Position numbers and translations under genes: made by a program
Assembly (NCBI RefSeq): GCF_016195855.1
Contig: NZ_JACPYU010000008.1
Coordinates: forward strand, 102,735 to 166,734
DNA length: 64,000 bases
Origin: Aquabacterium sp.
Lineage (GTDB): Bacteria; Pseudomonadota; Gammaproteobacteria; Burkholderiales; Burkholderiaceae_C
Direction of reading: 5' to 3'
In this document: positions 35,962-43,684 of the stretch, one piece after another
Layout of the letters: the number at the start of each line of letters is the position of its first letter
Position numbering within the stretch: position 1 is the first letter of the stretch
Notes under the pieces: model-generated
The model's database searches: none
The model's input: the letters and a program-made list of their open reading frames with translations, nothing else
Told to the model about the DNA's origin: nothing

Positions 35962-37446
35962 ATGCTTACGCTGAACATCCACGATTACACGGAGGTGTCG
36001 ATTGACGGTATCGACCTTCGTCCTTTTGCGTACCCTGTTTACGCCAGGTTGCGCAAGCAATTTGATCGGGATGAGGTGTTCCTTCTCGAATCTCTGGGGC
36101 GAAATGCTGTCGACGCCAGAACTTCCATGGTGGGCGTGGCGCCATTCCTGACCATCAGTGCTTATGCAGGTCACGTTGAACTTCAGGCGGACGAGGCTTG
36201 TCTGAACGGATTAATGGCGGGTTTGAAGGGTTCATATCAGATTCATGACGGAATCATGAAAATTCCGCTTGAAGGCGATGGGGCCATCTGGGATGTATTG
36301 CGAAACATCGAACAGGCGATGACCTATCCTGCATCCCGGTCCGGGATGTGTCCGCTGATGTTTGGCTATTTTTCCTATGACACGATTCATTATGTTGAAC
36401 GCATAGGGGATGCGCCCAAGGCCGAGTCTGCCCCACGAATTCAACTTAAATTGTATGAAACCATCATCACGCTGATGGAGCAGGGCTTCAGCATCCTGAC
36501 CTACGCGCCCGGCAAGGCTCGCGTCCCCGATGCCGCCGAGTTGGCTCGGGTGGTCATGGGTATGGTTCAGGACGCACAGTCGCAAGCCACCGAGATGCCG
36601 CAGGTGCCGGTCAAGATAGCGGTGAACCGTGAAACCAGCAAGGATTCATACCTTTCAAAGGCGCGCATCGCCCTGGAGCACATCCGGATTGGTGACATAT
36701 ACCAGGTTCAGATCGGGCAGAAGATAGAGGTGGTTTCGCCCGCTGAACCCGAGGTCGTGTACGAGCGCATGCGGATATCGAACCCGTCGCCCTATATGTA
36801 TCTGTTCGAGGTGGATGGGCGCACGGTGGTTGGCGCGAGTCCCGAACTGTTCGTCAGGATCGACGAGGGCGATATTCTGATGCGCCCCATTGCTGGCACG
36901 CTGGGCAAGAAGGACGGCCTGAACCATGACGCCGCAGCCCGGCATTTGAGGTCGGATGAAAAAGAGGTTGCGGAGCACATGATGCTGGTCGATCTCTGTC
37001 GCAACGATCTGCATCGCGTCAGCCAAGCCGAGTCCGTCAAAGTTTCAGATTTGATGGGAATCGAAGAGTATTCACATGTCTGGCATATGGTTTCCACGAC
37101 GCGCGGAAAACTCGATGTGAAAAAGGATAAATATGATGTCATCGCAGCGTCATTTCCGGCTGGGACGATGACCGGAACCCCAAAAATCAGGGCGATGGAA
37201 ATCATTCAGGAAAATGAGGACAGCGACCGAGGACTATATGCAGGTGCCGTGGGTGTATTGGGTGTCGGGGTCAACAAGATCAATACGGCGCTCTGCATCC
37301 GGACGGCCGTCCACCGAAATGGCATTTACTCCCTGAGGGCGTCCGCCGGCATTGTGGCAGATTCCGAGCCCGACAGGGAGTATCTGGAGACCTTGCATAA
37401 GATGGGTGCGGTTTACCGCGCGGTGACCGGGGAGGAATTGGTATGA
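35962..37446 (+). CDS. Anthranilate synthase component I-like (TrpE paralogue)
   Basis: 494-residue chorismate-utilising enzyme. PIAGT at residues 309-313 has Ala where aminodeoxychorismate synthases carry the nucleophilic Lys (PIKGT), so C2 amination to ADIC/anthranilate is expected. The catalytic His is in HVWHMVSTT (His375), and GTMTGTPKIRAM is present. LLES at 41-44, the tryptophan-feedback motif of TrpE, is kept. It overlaps the glutaminase gene (ATGA). It is preceded by a TrpR-type operator. The gene is visibly more AT-rich than the housekeeping genes. No trpD/trpC/trpBA follows, so this is a specialised paralogue. Confidence 0.88.
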   Translation: MLTLNIHDYTEVSIDGIDLRPFAYPVYARLRKQFDRDEVFLLESLGRNAVDARTSMVGVAPFLTISAYAGHVELQADEACLNGLMAGLKGSYQIHDGIMKIPLEGDGAIWDVLRNIEQAMTYPASRSGMCPLMFGYFSYDTIHYVERIGDAPKAESAPRIQLKLYETIITLMEQGFSILTYAPGKARVPDAAELARVVMGMVQDAQSQATEMPQVPVKIAVNRETSKDSYLSKARIALEHIRIGDIYQVQIGQKIEVVSPAEPEVVYERMRISNPSPYMYLFEVDGRTVVGASPELFVRIDEGDILMRPIAGTLGKKDGLNHDAAARHLRSDEKEVAEHMMLVDLCRNDLHRVSQAESVKVSDLMGIEEYSHVWHMVSTTRGKLDVKKDKYDVIAASFPAGTMTGTPKIRAMEIIQENEDSDRGLYAGAVGVLGVGVNKINTALCIRTAVHRNGIYSLRASAGIVADSEPDREYLETLHKMGAVYRAVTGEELV

Positions 37447-38027
37447 CGGTCTCCGTGACACTGATTGATGCCTATGACAGCTTTGTTCACATATTGGCAG
37501 GCTACTTCAAAGCCATGGGCTGCCGGGTCAATGTTGTTCGCAAGGATGCCGAAAACAGATTTGAATTGATTCGACCAGATCGATGCCAGATTTTGGTGCT
37601 GGGCCCAGGGCCGGGGCACCCCGGAGAATCAGGCTACCTGGAGTTGCTGCAACATAACGCGGGGCGGGTTCCAACCTTGGGTGTGTGCCTTGGCCACCAG
37701 GCGATAGGCATGTATTTTGGTGCCAAACCTCAATATGCGCAAAGACTCATGCATGGCAAAACATCTCCGATTGTGCATGATCAAAAGGGCGTATTTGATG
37801 GGTTCGCTCCCGAACCTTTGAAGGTCATGCGCTATCACTCGATCATTTTGAGCGAGGACGACTTTCCGAGTTGTCTTGAAGTGACGGCACGTTCGGAGGT
37901 CGACGAATATGTCATGGGCATACGCCATCGTAGCTTGCCCATTGAAGGCATTCAGTTCCACCCGGAAAGCGTGGGGACCGAGCGAGGCATGGATATGTTG
38001 GTCAATTTCATTAGAAAAAATACCTGA
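37443..38027 (+). CDS. Anthranilate synthase glutaminase-like (TrpG paralogue)
   Basis: 194-residue class I glutamine amidotransferase. The nucleophile is in LGVCLGHQAIG, the oxyanion region is GPGPGHP, and the His-Glu pair is in FHPES. It should supply ammonia to the TrpE-like partner. The four-base overlap supports a stoichiometric complex. Length is normal; nothing suggests loss of glutaminase activity. Confidence 0.9.
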   Translation: MTVSVTLIDAYDSFVHILAGYFKAMGCRVNVVRKDAENRFELIRPDRCQILVLGPGPGHPGESGYLELLQHNAGRVPTLGVCLGHQAIGMYFGAKPQYAQRLMHGKTSPIVHDQKGVFDGFAPEPLKVMRYHSIILSEDDFPSCLEVTARSEVDEYVMGIRHRSLPIEGIQFHPESVGTERGMDMLVNFIRKNT

Positions 38028-38036
38028 GAGGTGAGC

Positions 38037-39455
38037 ATGTACGAAAAAAGCAGAGAGATTGATTTGTTCAAGTCGGCATTTGGCGAAATCGCCAACAGCT
38101 ACCGAAGAGGTGGCCTGACGCTGGCGCAACTCAATGATTGGAAGGCGCATCAGCTGCGCCAGGTGCTGGCACACGTGCAGGCGCGGTCGCCGTTCTACGC
38201 CAGGCAACTGGCCGGCGTGGATATCGGCACGATCGGCTTGAACACGATGTCGCGGCTTCCTTTCACGACGAAGGATGATCTGCGCATCCAGATGGGCAAC
38301 ATGTTGTCCGGCACATACCGCGACGCGGCCTTCTATTACGAAACGACCGGCACAACCGGGCCCGCGACGCCATGTCCCAGGGATGTGAAGGAAAGCTTCG
38401 CCAGCAATTTGCAGTTGCGCTTTGCGTATGAAGACGTGGTTGCCGCGAACTTTCCGGCCCAGCATGCGCCCATTCTCGGCATTCTGGGCCCCTCCGAGGT
38501 CCACTCATTCAGCGACACCCTGGAAGAGATCGCCAAGGATCTGGGCATTTGCAGTGTGAAGGCCTGGCCGGGCTCGCCGGTGATCGGCTTTGACAAGTGC
38601 CTGTCCTTGTTGAAGGATCTGCAGATCGACATGGTCGCGACCTCGCCTGGGCAGGTCATGACCCTGGCCAAGGAGGCACGTCGCCGCGGCCTGGATCCCA
38701 AGCGCGACTTTTCCGTGAAGGCATTCATGCTGTCCGGTGAGTTGTGCACGCCTGAATTGGCCGCCAATCTCAAGAGCATCTGGGGTGCCGAGATCTACAA
38801 CAGCCTGTACGGATCGCAGGAGGCCTTCGTCATTGCCTCGACCACGGCGGACAACACGCTGAGGCCGCATCTGACCAACTATGTCTTCGAGATCGTGGAT
38901 CCCAAGACGGGTGAGGTGCTGGACAACGACCAGATTGGTGAACTGGTGGTGACCAACCTGGTTGCGGGCGTCAAGCCTTTGATTCGTTACCGCACTGGTG
39001 ACGTCGTCCGCATGACCGATACCGGACATGCCGATCTGTACCGTCGGTATCGGTTGGAGGTGGTGGGGCGAGTCAAGGACAGCGTCACCCTCAATGGCGT
39101 TGATTACACCGCCGCACAGATCGAGGCGGCCATCATGTCCGGTGTCACGCAGTGCTATGGCTACCAGATCATCATCACCCACAAGAATGGCGAGGACGCC
39201 ATCATCGCCAAGCTTGAACTTCCAGGCCGGCCCGAATCCGAATTGAGAAGTCTGGTCGACAGCATCGGTGCCAACATCTCCAGTCGTCTGGGGTGCAGCG
39301 GCACGGTGATGGGCGTCGAAGACCTCTCCGAGCACGTGAATCTGGGAGGGTGGATCAAGTGGAAGGCGGCTCGTTTGATCGATACCCGCGAAGCGCAAGA
39401 GGACGAGGGAGCGGGTGTGACCGGTGATCTGCTCAAGCGCCTCAATACAGCATGA
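38037..39455 (+). CDS. PaaK-like acyl-CoA ligase (adenylate-forming)
   Basis: 472-residue member of the phenylacetate-CoA ligase group. The phosphate-binding loop is YYETTGTTGPATPCPRD, and the adenylate site is LYGSQEAFV with YRTGDVVRM later; the small C-terminal domain begins near VVGRVKDSVTLNG. It should activate a carboxylic acid with ATP; anthranilate made by the two preceding genes is the obvious candidate, by analogy with anthraniloyl-CoA ligases (inference). ATG 38037 is favoured over GTG 38031. It overlaps the next gene by four bases. Confidence 0.85.
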   Translation: MYEKSREIDLFKSAFGEIANSYRRGGLTLAQLNDWKAHQLRQVLAHVQARSPFYARQLAGVDIGTIGLNTMSRLPFTTKDDLRIQMGNMLSGTYRDAAFYYETTGTTGPATPCPRDVKESFASNLQLRFAYEDVVAANFPAQHAPILGILGPSEVHSFSDTLEEIAKDLGICSVKAWPGSPVIGFDKCLSLLKDLQIDMVATSPGQVMTLAKEARRRGLDPKRDFSVKAFMLSGELCTPELAANLKSIWGAEIYNSLYGSQEAFVIASTTADNTLRPHLTNYVFEIVDPKTGEVLDNDQIGELVVTNLVAGVKPLIRYRTGDVVRMTDTGHADLYRRYRLEVVGRVKDSVTLNGVDYTAAQIEAAIMSGVTQCYGYQIIITHKNGEDAIIAKLELPGRPESELRSLVDSIGANISSRLGCSGTVMGVEDLSEHVNLGGWIKWKAARLIDTREAQEDEGAGVTGDLLKRLNTA

Positions 39456-39964
39456 ACATCGAGGTCCGACAGATAACGGTGGGTAGCAGTCACTGGCGGC
39501 AATACAAGGCGTGGCGGGACCAGTACATCGGTGTCAACCCGTCTGACGAGCCTCAGTACGAGAGGCTGGAAGACCTGCGGGACGCCTGCTCTTTCCAGAT
39601 GGGCTTCTATGCGGATGGGGCATTGGTTGGTGGTGTGCGGCTGACACCGCTGGGGCATGGCCTGACCTTGGGTGAGTCGCTGTCGCTGCTGCCCGCGTCA
39701 TGGCAGAGCATGCGCCGCTACTTTGACGTGAACCGCCTGGTGGTGGCAGAGCAGGTGCGGGGATCGTCGATTTTTCTCGCCGGTTTGATCAAGAGCTTTT
39801 CAAGTGTGGCTGCGCGGTCTGCGGCCAAGGGCTACATCGCTTTGTGCTCGCCCAAGCTGGTGCCTGTGTACGAAAGAGTCGGGGCCACGCTGCTCGCGGA
39901 TGAGCTGGCGTGTCCCACGATCAAGGGCAAGGTGTTCTCCTTGATCAAGCTGGATTTGACATGA
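39452..39964 (+). CDS. Acyltransferase resembling acyl-homoserine-lactone synthase/GNAT
   Basis: 170-residue GNAT-fold protein. The segment YFDVNRLVVAEQVRGSS followed by a helical SSVAARSAAKGYIALCSPKLVPVYERVGA recalls LuxI-type and GNAT-like N-acyl amino acid synthases, where the Arg-Phe/Leu-Val-Val strand precedes the acyl pocket. It may transfer the acyl group activated by the adjacent ligase to an amine. No LuxR gene is near, so a quorum signal is not implied. ATGA overlap with the ligase. Confidence 0.65.
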   Translation: MNIEVRQITVGSSHWRQYKAWRDQYIGVNPSDEPQYERLEDLRDACSFQMGFYADGALVGGVRLTPLGHGLTLGESLSLLPASWQSMRRYFDVNRLVVAEQVRGSSIFLAGLIKSFSSVAARSAAKGYIALCSPKLVPVYERVGATLLADELACPTIKGKVFSLIKLDLT

Positions 39965-39982
39965 ACGAAAGAGGGATACGAA

Positions 39983-40675
39983 ATGAATGAACTAATCAAG
40001 CAACTGGACGAAACGATCAACCGTGAGTGGGCCGTTATCAAGGCTGGCCGCTTCTGGACCCAGGTGATGAGCGAGCCCGTTCCTGGCGAGCTGTATCGCC
40101 TGATGATGGAGCAGATCTACCACTACACACGCTACAACTCGGTGAACCAGGCAGCTGCCGCGCTGCGCACCAGCCCCGAGCGTCGTCGCCTTTTGAAATT
40201 TGTGTACAAGCACGCGGCGGAGGAATTGGGCCACGAGGCGATGGTGCTGCATGACCTCAAGAGCATCGACTTGTTGGACAACGCATCCCTGCAGGATGGG
40301 CCGCTGCCGCCTACGGCCGCGCTGATTGCCTACCTGACGCAGGTCGCCATGGAAAAGGGCGCGGTGGCCAGATTGGGCTACAGCTATTGGGCCGAAAGCT
40401 GCTACGACCACATCGATGCGCTGCTCAAGAAGTTCCGTTCGGACCTTCAACTTGTTGATGCCAACATGACTTTCTTCGTCGCCCATTCGGAGATCGACGC
40501 AGGGCACTCCGCTGAAGTCCTGGAAGCCATGCGTGCGGCCGAACCGACGGAGCAAGAGAAGGCAGACATCGTCAACGTGGCACGCACGACGCTCTACCTG
40601 ACCGGACAGATCCTGGAGCGCGTAGCCCTGGAGCACGCTGAGCGTCAGCAGGGCGATTTGAAGCTGGCGGCTTGA
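39983..40675 (+). CDS. Haem-oxygenase-fold di-iron oxidase (HDO/TenA-PqqC-like)
   Basis: 230-residue helical protein of the iron-containing redox family that includes UndA, BesC and the SznF central domain. A full ligand set is visible: Glu81 and His84 (EELGH), Glu138 (YWAESCYD), and His168, Asp172 and His175 (AHSEIDAGH). These enzymes activate O2 for N-oxygenation, C-C cleavage or desaturation. The neighbouring FMN reductase could feed electrons. The substrate is presumably an amine or acid made by the cluster. Confidence 0.82.
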   Translation: MNELIKQLDETINREWAVIKAGRFWTQVMSEPVPGELYRLMMEQIYHYTRYNSVNQAAAALRTSPERRRLLKFVYKHAAEELGHEAMVLHDLKSIDLLDNASLQDGPLPPTAALIAYLTQVAMEKGAVARLGYSYWAESCYDHIDALLKKFRSDLQLVDANMTFFVAHSEIDAGHSAEVLEAMRAAEPTEQEKADIVNVARTTLYLTGQILERVALEHAERQQGDLKLAA

Positions 40676-40680
40676 TCAAT

Positions 40681-40706
40681 GAGCCCGGAGCATGCGTTCC
40701 GGGCTC
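40681..40706 (+). other. Intra-operon hairpin
   Basis: GAGCCCGGA, eight bases, TCCGGGCTC: a perfect 9-bp GC-rich stem in the only 44-base gap of this operon half. No T-tract follows, so it is more likely an mRNA processing or stability element than a terminator. Confidence 0.55.
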
Positions 40707-40719
40707 GCAGGGGACTTCC

Positions 40720-41310
40720 ATGCGACTTTGCATCATTGTGGGTTCGAACCGGCGAAACGGTTTGAGTGCCCAGGTTTGCCGGCTCATCGAGACACACATG
40801 CAGGGCAGGGCCGCATGCGAATTTGTCTACCTGTCCGAGCATGACATCCAGTACTGTGATGCGGACAACAAGTGCCAGAACAGGGTTTGTCAGTTGACTG
40901 ATTCGGTCAGTGACATCGCTGGCAGCATGTTGCGCGCCGACGGCATCATCTACATGCCCGTCATGCACGCCTATGGCACCAACAGCCGCTTCCAGGCGTT
41001 TCTCGAACGAGTGGGGTATGGGTTCTTCCGCCCCTTGAAGCGTCCATTGAGGGACAAGGTCGCGGGGGTCGTCGTGGTGGGGCGCCGGTATGGGCACACG
41101 AGCGTCTACACGCAGATTGTGTTGAACGTGCTGCTCAACAAGATGCTGTTGATCGGCTCCGGATTCCCGCCGACGTTCTTCGGCATGCTGGGCAAGGCCA
41201 CGCACGACCAGGAGGCGATGGAGTCCCTTACCGACATGCTGGACCGGATGGAGGAGCTGCACCACAAGCTGGAGTACGCCAAAGTGGATGCCACGCCCAT
41301 GTATGCCTGA
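40720..41310 (+). CDS. NAD(P)H-dependent FMN reductase-like flavodoxin-fold protein
   Basis: 196-residue flavodoxin-like protein of the NADPH:FMN reductase family. The flavin phosphate loop is IIVGSNRRNGLSAQV at residues 4-18, and MPVMHAYGTNSRFQAFLERVG holds the isoalloxazine side. It contains a C-x4-C pair (CDADNKCQNRVC region), as in iron-sulfur-flavoproteins, though no full cluster motif is evident. It probably supplies reduced flavin or electrons to the adjacent di-iron oxidase. The ATG at 40720 follows AGGGGA. Confidence 0.8.
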   Translation: MRLCIIVGSNRRNGLSAQVCRLIETHMQGRAACEFVYLSEHDIQYCDADNKCQNRVCQLTDSVSDIAGSMLRADGIIYMPVMHAYGTNSRFQAFLERVGYGFFRPLKRPLRDKVAGVVVVGRRYGHTSVYTQIVLNVLLNKMLLIGSGFPPTFFGMLGKATHDQEAMESLTDMLDRMEELHHKLEYAKVDATPMYA

Positions 41311-41320
41311 AGGACAAATC

Positions 41321-42235
41321 ATGTGGACAGCAATTGCAATCGGTTTGGTATTGGGCGTGGCGTGCGTGGCCGGGTATCCGGCGGCAGTGCTGTCGTTGAT
41401 GAGGTTCAGGTTGCGACAAGCCTGCAAGCTTCAGGAGTCGACGGTGACCGTGGACGGGATGAGATGGAGCTACCTCATCGGGGGGCAGGGCCCCACGCTT
41501 GTCTTGCTACCTGGGCTTGGTGGGAACAAGTACCAATGGGGGCTGCCCTTTCTGCGGCTCGCAGCGCACCATCGGGTGATTGCGCTGGACTTGCCGGGGG
41601 GCGGGGGGACCAGTGGCCGCATGGACCTCGATTGCACGCCTGAACGGCTGGCCAACCATGTCGCACGCGTGCTTGATCGGCTGGGTGTTCAGTCCTTCAC
41701 CTTGATTGGCGCATCGATAGGTGGGTACGTAGCGGGCCACCTGGCCGCTCAGTGCGGATCGAGGGTCGAGACCCTGGTCCTGATGAACCCCGCAGGCTTG
41801 ACGGCCGATGAGCACACACCAGTGGTGGCGTCCTTTCTGACGTCGGGCAGGCATCCCTTTTCCTATTCCAGCGTTGCGGAGATGGACGCGCTGTATGAAG
41901 TGCTGTTCAACAAACCGCCATCCATGCCCATGGCCTTGAAGCGCTATCTGGCACGCAGAAACGAGAAATACATCGAGGACAGGGAGATGCTCCTGCACGG
42001 CTTGAGGCGCGCCGGACTGGGCGGCTTGAGCGCCGCGCTGTCAGGTTTCCATGGAAGGGTCTTGTTGATCTGGGGGCGTGACGACAAGTTGTTGCATGGC
42101 GCCAGCGTGTCCGCTCTGGTGAAGGCCGCGCCTCATTCCCAAGTGGTTGAAGTCAGGGATTGTGGCCATCTGCCCTATATGGAACGGCCGGATATCTGCA
42201 TCCGGGAGGTGACGAGGTTTCTCAACGCAGCCTGA
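41321..42235 (+). CDS. Alpha/beta hydrolase with N-terminal membrane anchor
   Basis: 304-residue alpha/beta hydrolase. A hydrophobic N-terminus (about residues 2-24) suggests a signal anchor. The triad is visible: Ser in LIGASIGGYVAGH, Asp in LIWGRDDKLLHG, His in RDCGHLPYMERP; the oxyanion loop is LLPGLGGNKYQWG. It may hydrolyse, transfer or cyclise an ester/thioester intermediate. It is the last plus-strand gene before the inverted trpR-like gene. Confidence 0.85.
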   Translation: MWTAIAIGLVLGVACVAGYPAAVLSLMRFRLRQACKLQESTVTVDGMRWSYLIGGQGPTLVLLPGLGGNKYQWGLPFLRLAAHHRVIALDLPGGGGTSGRMDLDCTPERLANHVARVLDRLGVQSFTLIGASIGGYVAGHLAAQCGSRVETLVLMNPAGLTADEHTPVVASFLTSGRHPFSYSSVAEMDALYEVLFNKPPSMPMALKRYLARRNEKYIEDREMLLHGLRRAGLGGLSAALSGFHGRVLLIWGRDDKLLHGASVSALVKAAPHSQVVEVRDCGHLPYMERPDICIREVTRFLNAA

Positions 42236-42241
42236 TCCAGA

Positions 42242-42520
42242 TCACTCGGGGAAGCGCTTTCGAAAGAACTCCTTCGTGTAATCCGAATGCATGTTGCTGG
42301 CGCCTCGGGTCACCTTCGAGATGCTGACGCCCAGCAGCTTGGCGACTTCTCTTTGTGTGTATTTGCTGGTGGCCAAGGCAGCGTAGATCCTCAAGCGCGA
42401 GGTCAGGTCGTCAACCTCTGCATTGGTCAACAGGCGCTCCAGAAACCAGCGCATTTCTTCCTTGTCGGTGATGTTGCAGAGTAAGCCGACAAGTTGCTCA
42501 AAAGATTCTTTTTCGTTCAA
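42242..42520 (-). CDS. TrpR-family transcriptional repressor
   Basis: 92-residue TrpR homologue with the HTH YTQREVAKLLGVSISKVTRGASNM. Residues that bind tryptophan in E. coli TrpR appear kept: Arg in LTSRLRIY (Arg54), Arg-Gly in TRGAS (Arg84-Gly85) and Thr in LLTNAE (Thr44); Ser88 is replaced by Asn. It begins with TTG preceded by AAAGGA at six bases. It is the only minus-strand gene in the cluster and is divergent by 20 bases from an EamA transporter. It is the likely reader of the operator at 35912-35941. Confidence 0.85.
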   Translation of the reverse strand: MNEKESFEQLVGLLCNITDKEEMRWFLERLLTNAEVDDLTSRLRIYAALATSKYTQREVAKLLGVSISKVTRGASNMHSDYTKEFFRKRFPE

Positions 42521-42540
42521 GTTGATTCCTTTGGATAACC

Positions 42541-43443
42541 ATGAGTGTGGCTGACGTCTTGACTTGCATCCTGGTGATGCTTCTATGGGGTGGGCAGGTG
42601 GTGGCAGTGAAGATTGCTACCCACGATATACCACCCTTCACATTGTTGACAATTCGGTTTGCCATCATTGCGATGTGCTTGTTGCCGATCGCCGGTTTCA
42701 AATTGAAAAAGGGGACTTACAAAGGCGTTCTGCTGGTCGGCATGCTGTCCTCCGTTTTGCATTTTGGTTTTCTGTATGTGGGCATCAGCCAGGTGCAGGC
42801 GCAAACATCGGCGGTGATCTACCAGATAGGTCCCTTGGCCAGCATCGTGTTTGCCGCGGCCATATTGGGGGAGGCCGTCACGCCATCTGCCGTGGCAGGT
42901 TCGCTCTTGTCGTTTTGTGGTGTGGTGGGTTTGATGGGGGGCTTGAGTGGTGGCTCATTGTTCGGGGCCTCAGCAGTGGCCCTGGCAGCATGCCTCTTCG
43001 CCTTGGGTAATGTCTACGCGAGGAAGTACGGGCCTTTTGACGCCTTGCAATTCAATGCCTTGACCGCCTTGTTCGCGCTGCCCTTTGCGGCTGTCTGGGC
43101 CTTCACCTTCGAGCCTTGGTCAAACATCCATGTGGAGGCGCTGTCGGTGCGGACATGGCTGTCCATTCTGTTTGCGTCGTTCGTTGGTGGTGTCGTCGGC
43201 TTCTATCTCTGGTACCGGCTGATCAATCGTTGTCAGGTCAGCAAATTGGCACCCTATACCTTGTTGGTTCCCTTGTTTGCGGTGCTGATCAGTCACGTCC
43301 TGATCAGTGAGCAGTTGTCGATGCGTCTTGCCTTGTCCGGTGCAGCCATTTTGGCCGGCGTCGCCCTGGCGCAATTCAAGCCACTGGATCGATGGTGGTC
43401 AGAGCGAGCTGTTCAGGCAACTCAGGCCGGTAGCGGTCAATAG
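42541..43443 (+). CDS. EamA-family (DMT) transporter 1
   Basis: 300-residue protein with about ten transmembrane helices and two EamA repeats (first LTCILVMLLWGGQVVAVKI; second from about residue 140). The family exports amino acids and metabolites. Its divergent 20-base spacing from the trpR-like gene suggests a link between repression and export. It may export the cluster product or take up a precursor. Confidence 0.88.
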   Translation: MSVADVLTCILVMLLWGGQVVAVKIATHDIPPFTLLTIRFAIIAMCLLPIAGFKLKKGTYKGVLLVGMLSSVLHFGFLYVGISQVQAQTSAVIYQIGPLASIVFAAAILGEAVTPSAVAGSLLSFCGVVGLMGGLSGGSLFGASAVALAACLFALGNVYARKYGPFDALQFNALTALFALPFAAVWAFTFEPWSNIHVEALSVRTWLSILFASFVGGVVGFYLWYRLINRCQVSKLAPYTLLVPLFAVLISHVLISEQLSMRLALSGAAILAGVALAQFKPLDRWWSERAVQATQAGSGQ

Positions 43444-43467
43444 ACAAAGCCATTTTTGGTTTGTCAT

Positions 43468-43482
43468 GCCCTTTGTGAGGGC
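43468..43482 (+). terminator. Weak terminator-like hairpin after transporter 1
   Basis: GCCCT-TTGTG-AGGGC followed within eight bases by TTTT. The 5-bp stem is short, so read-through is likely. Confidence 0.3.
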
Positions 43483-43485
43483 GTG

Positions 43486-43684
43486 ATTTTACAAGTGCAG
43501 TTTTGTATTGGCAATTGTGGCTGCGCGCCACGCTCACCAGAATCAATCGTGAGCGGCGATGCCTTGTTGTATTTGTTTTTGGGTTTCACATCGTGAATTT
43601 GCGGGGGCCGTTTTGGCAGCCGCCAGTAGCGCTTCATCGGAGGCGTGGGTTTCTTCGCATTCAAGTCATTCAGTGGAGATCAAT
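43486..43684 (+). promoter_or_regulatory. AT-rich leader with dyads, possible second cluster promoter
   Basis: The 241-base gap between transporter 1 and the dioxygenase gene is the largest within the cluster. It holds CGCTCAC-N11-GTGAGCG (43531-43555), GTGGC-N5-GCCAC (43517-43531) and TTCAC-ATC-GTGAA (43585-43597), plus AT-rich runs. I see no clear -35/-10 pair and no copy of the TrpR-type dyad. Confidence 0.35.

Noticed and set aside
35962..38027. Housekeeping tryptophan operon
   Set aside because: trpD, trpC, trpB and trpA are absent, and the following genes are tailoring enzymes; the TrpF- and AroA-like genes are divergent paralogues 9-12 kb away.
39452..39964. True acyl-homoserine-lactone quorum-sensing synthase
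   Set aside because: No LuxR-type receptor is nearby and similarity is limited to the fold-level strand; an acyltransferase in biosynthesis fits better.
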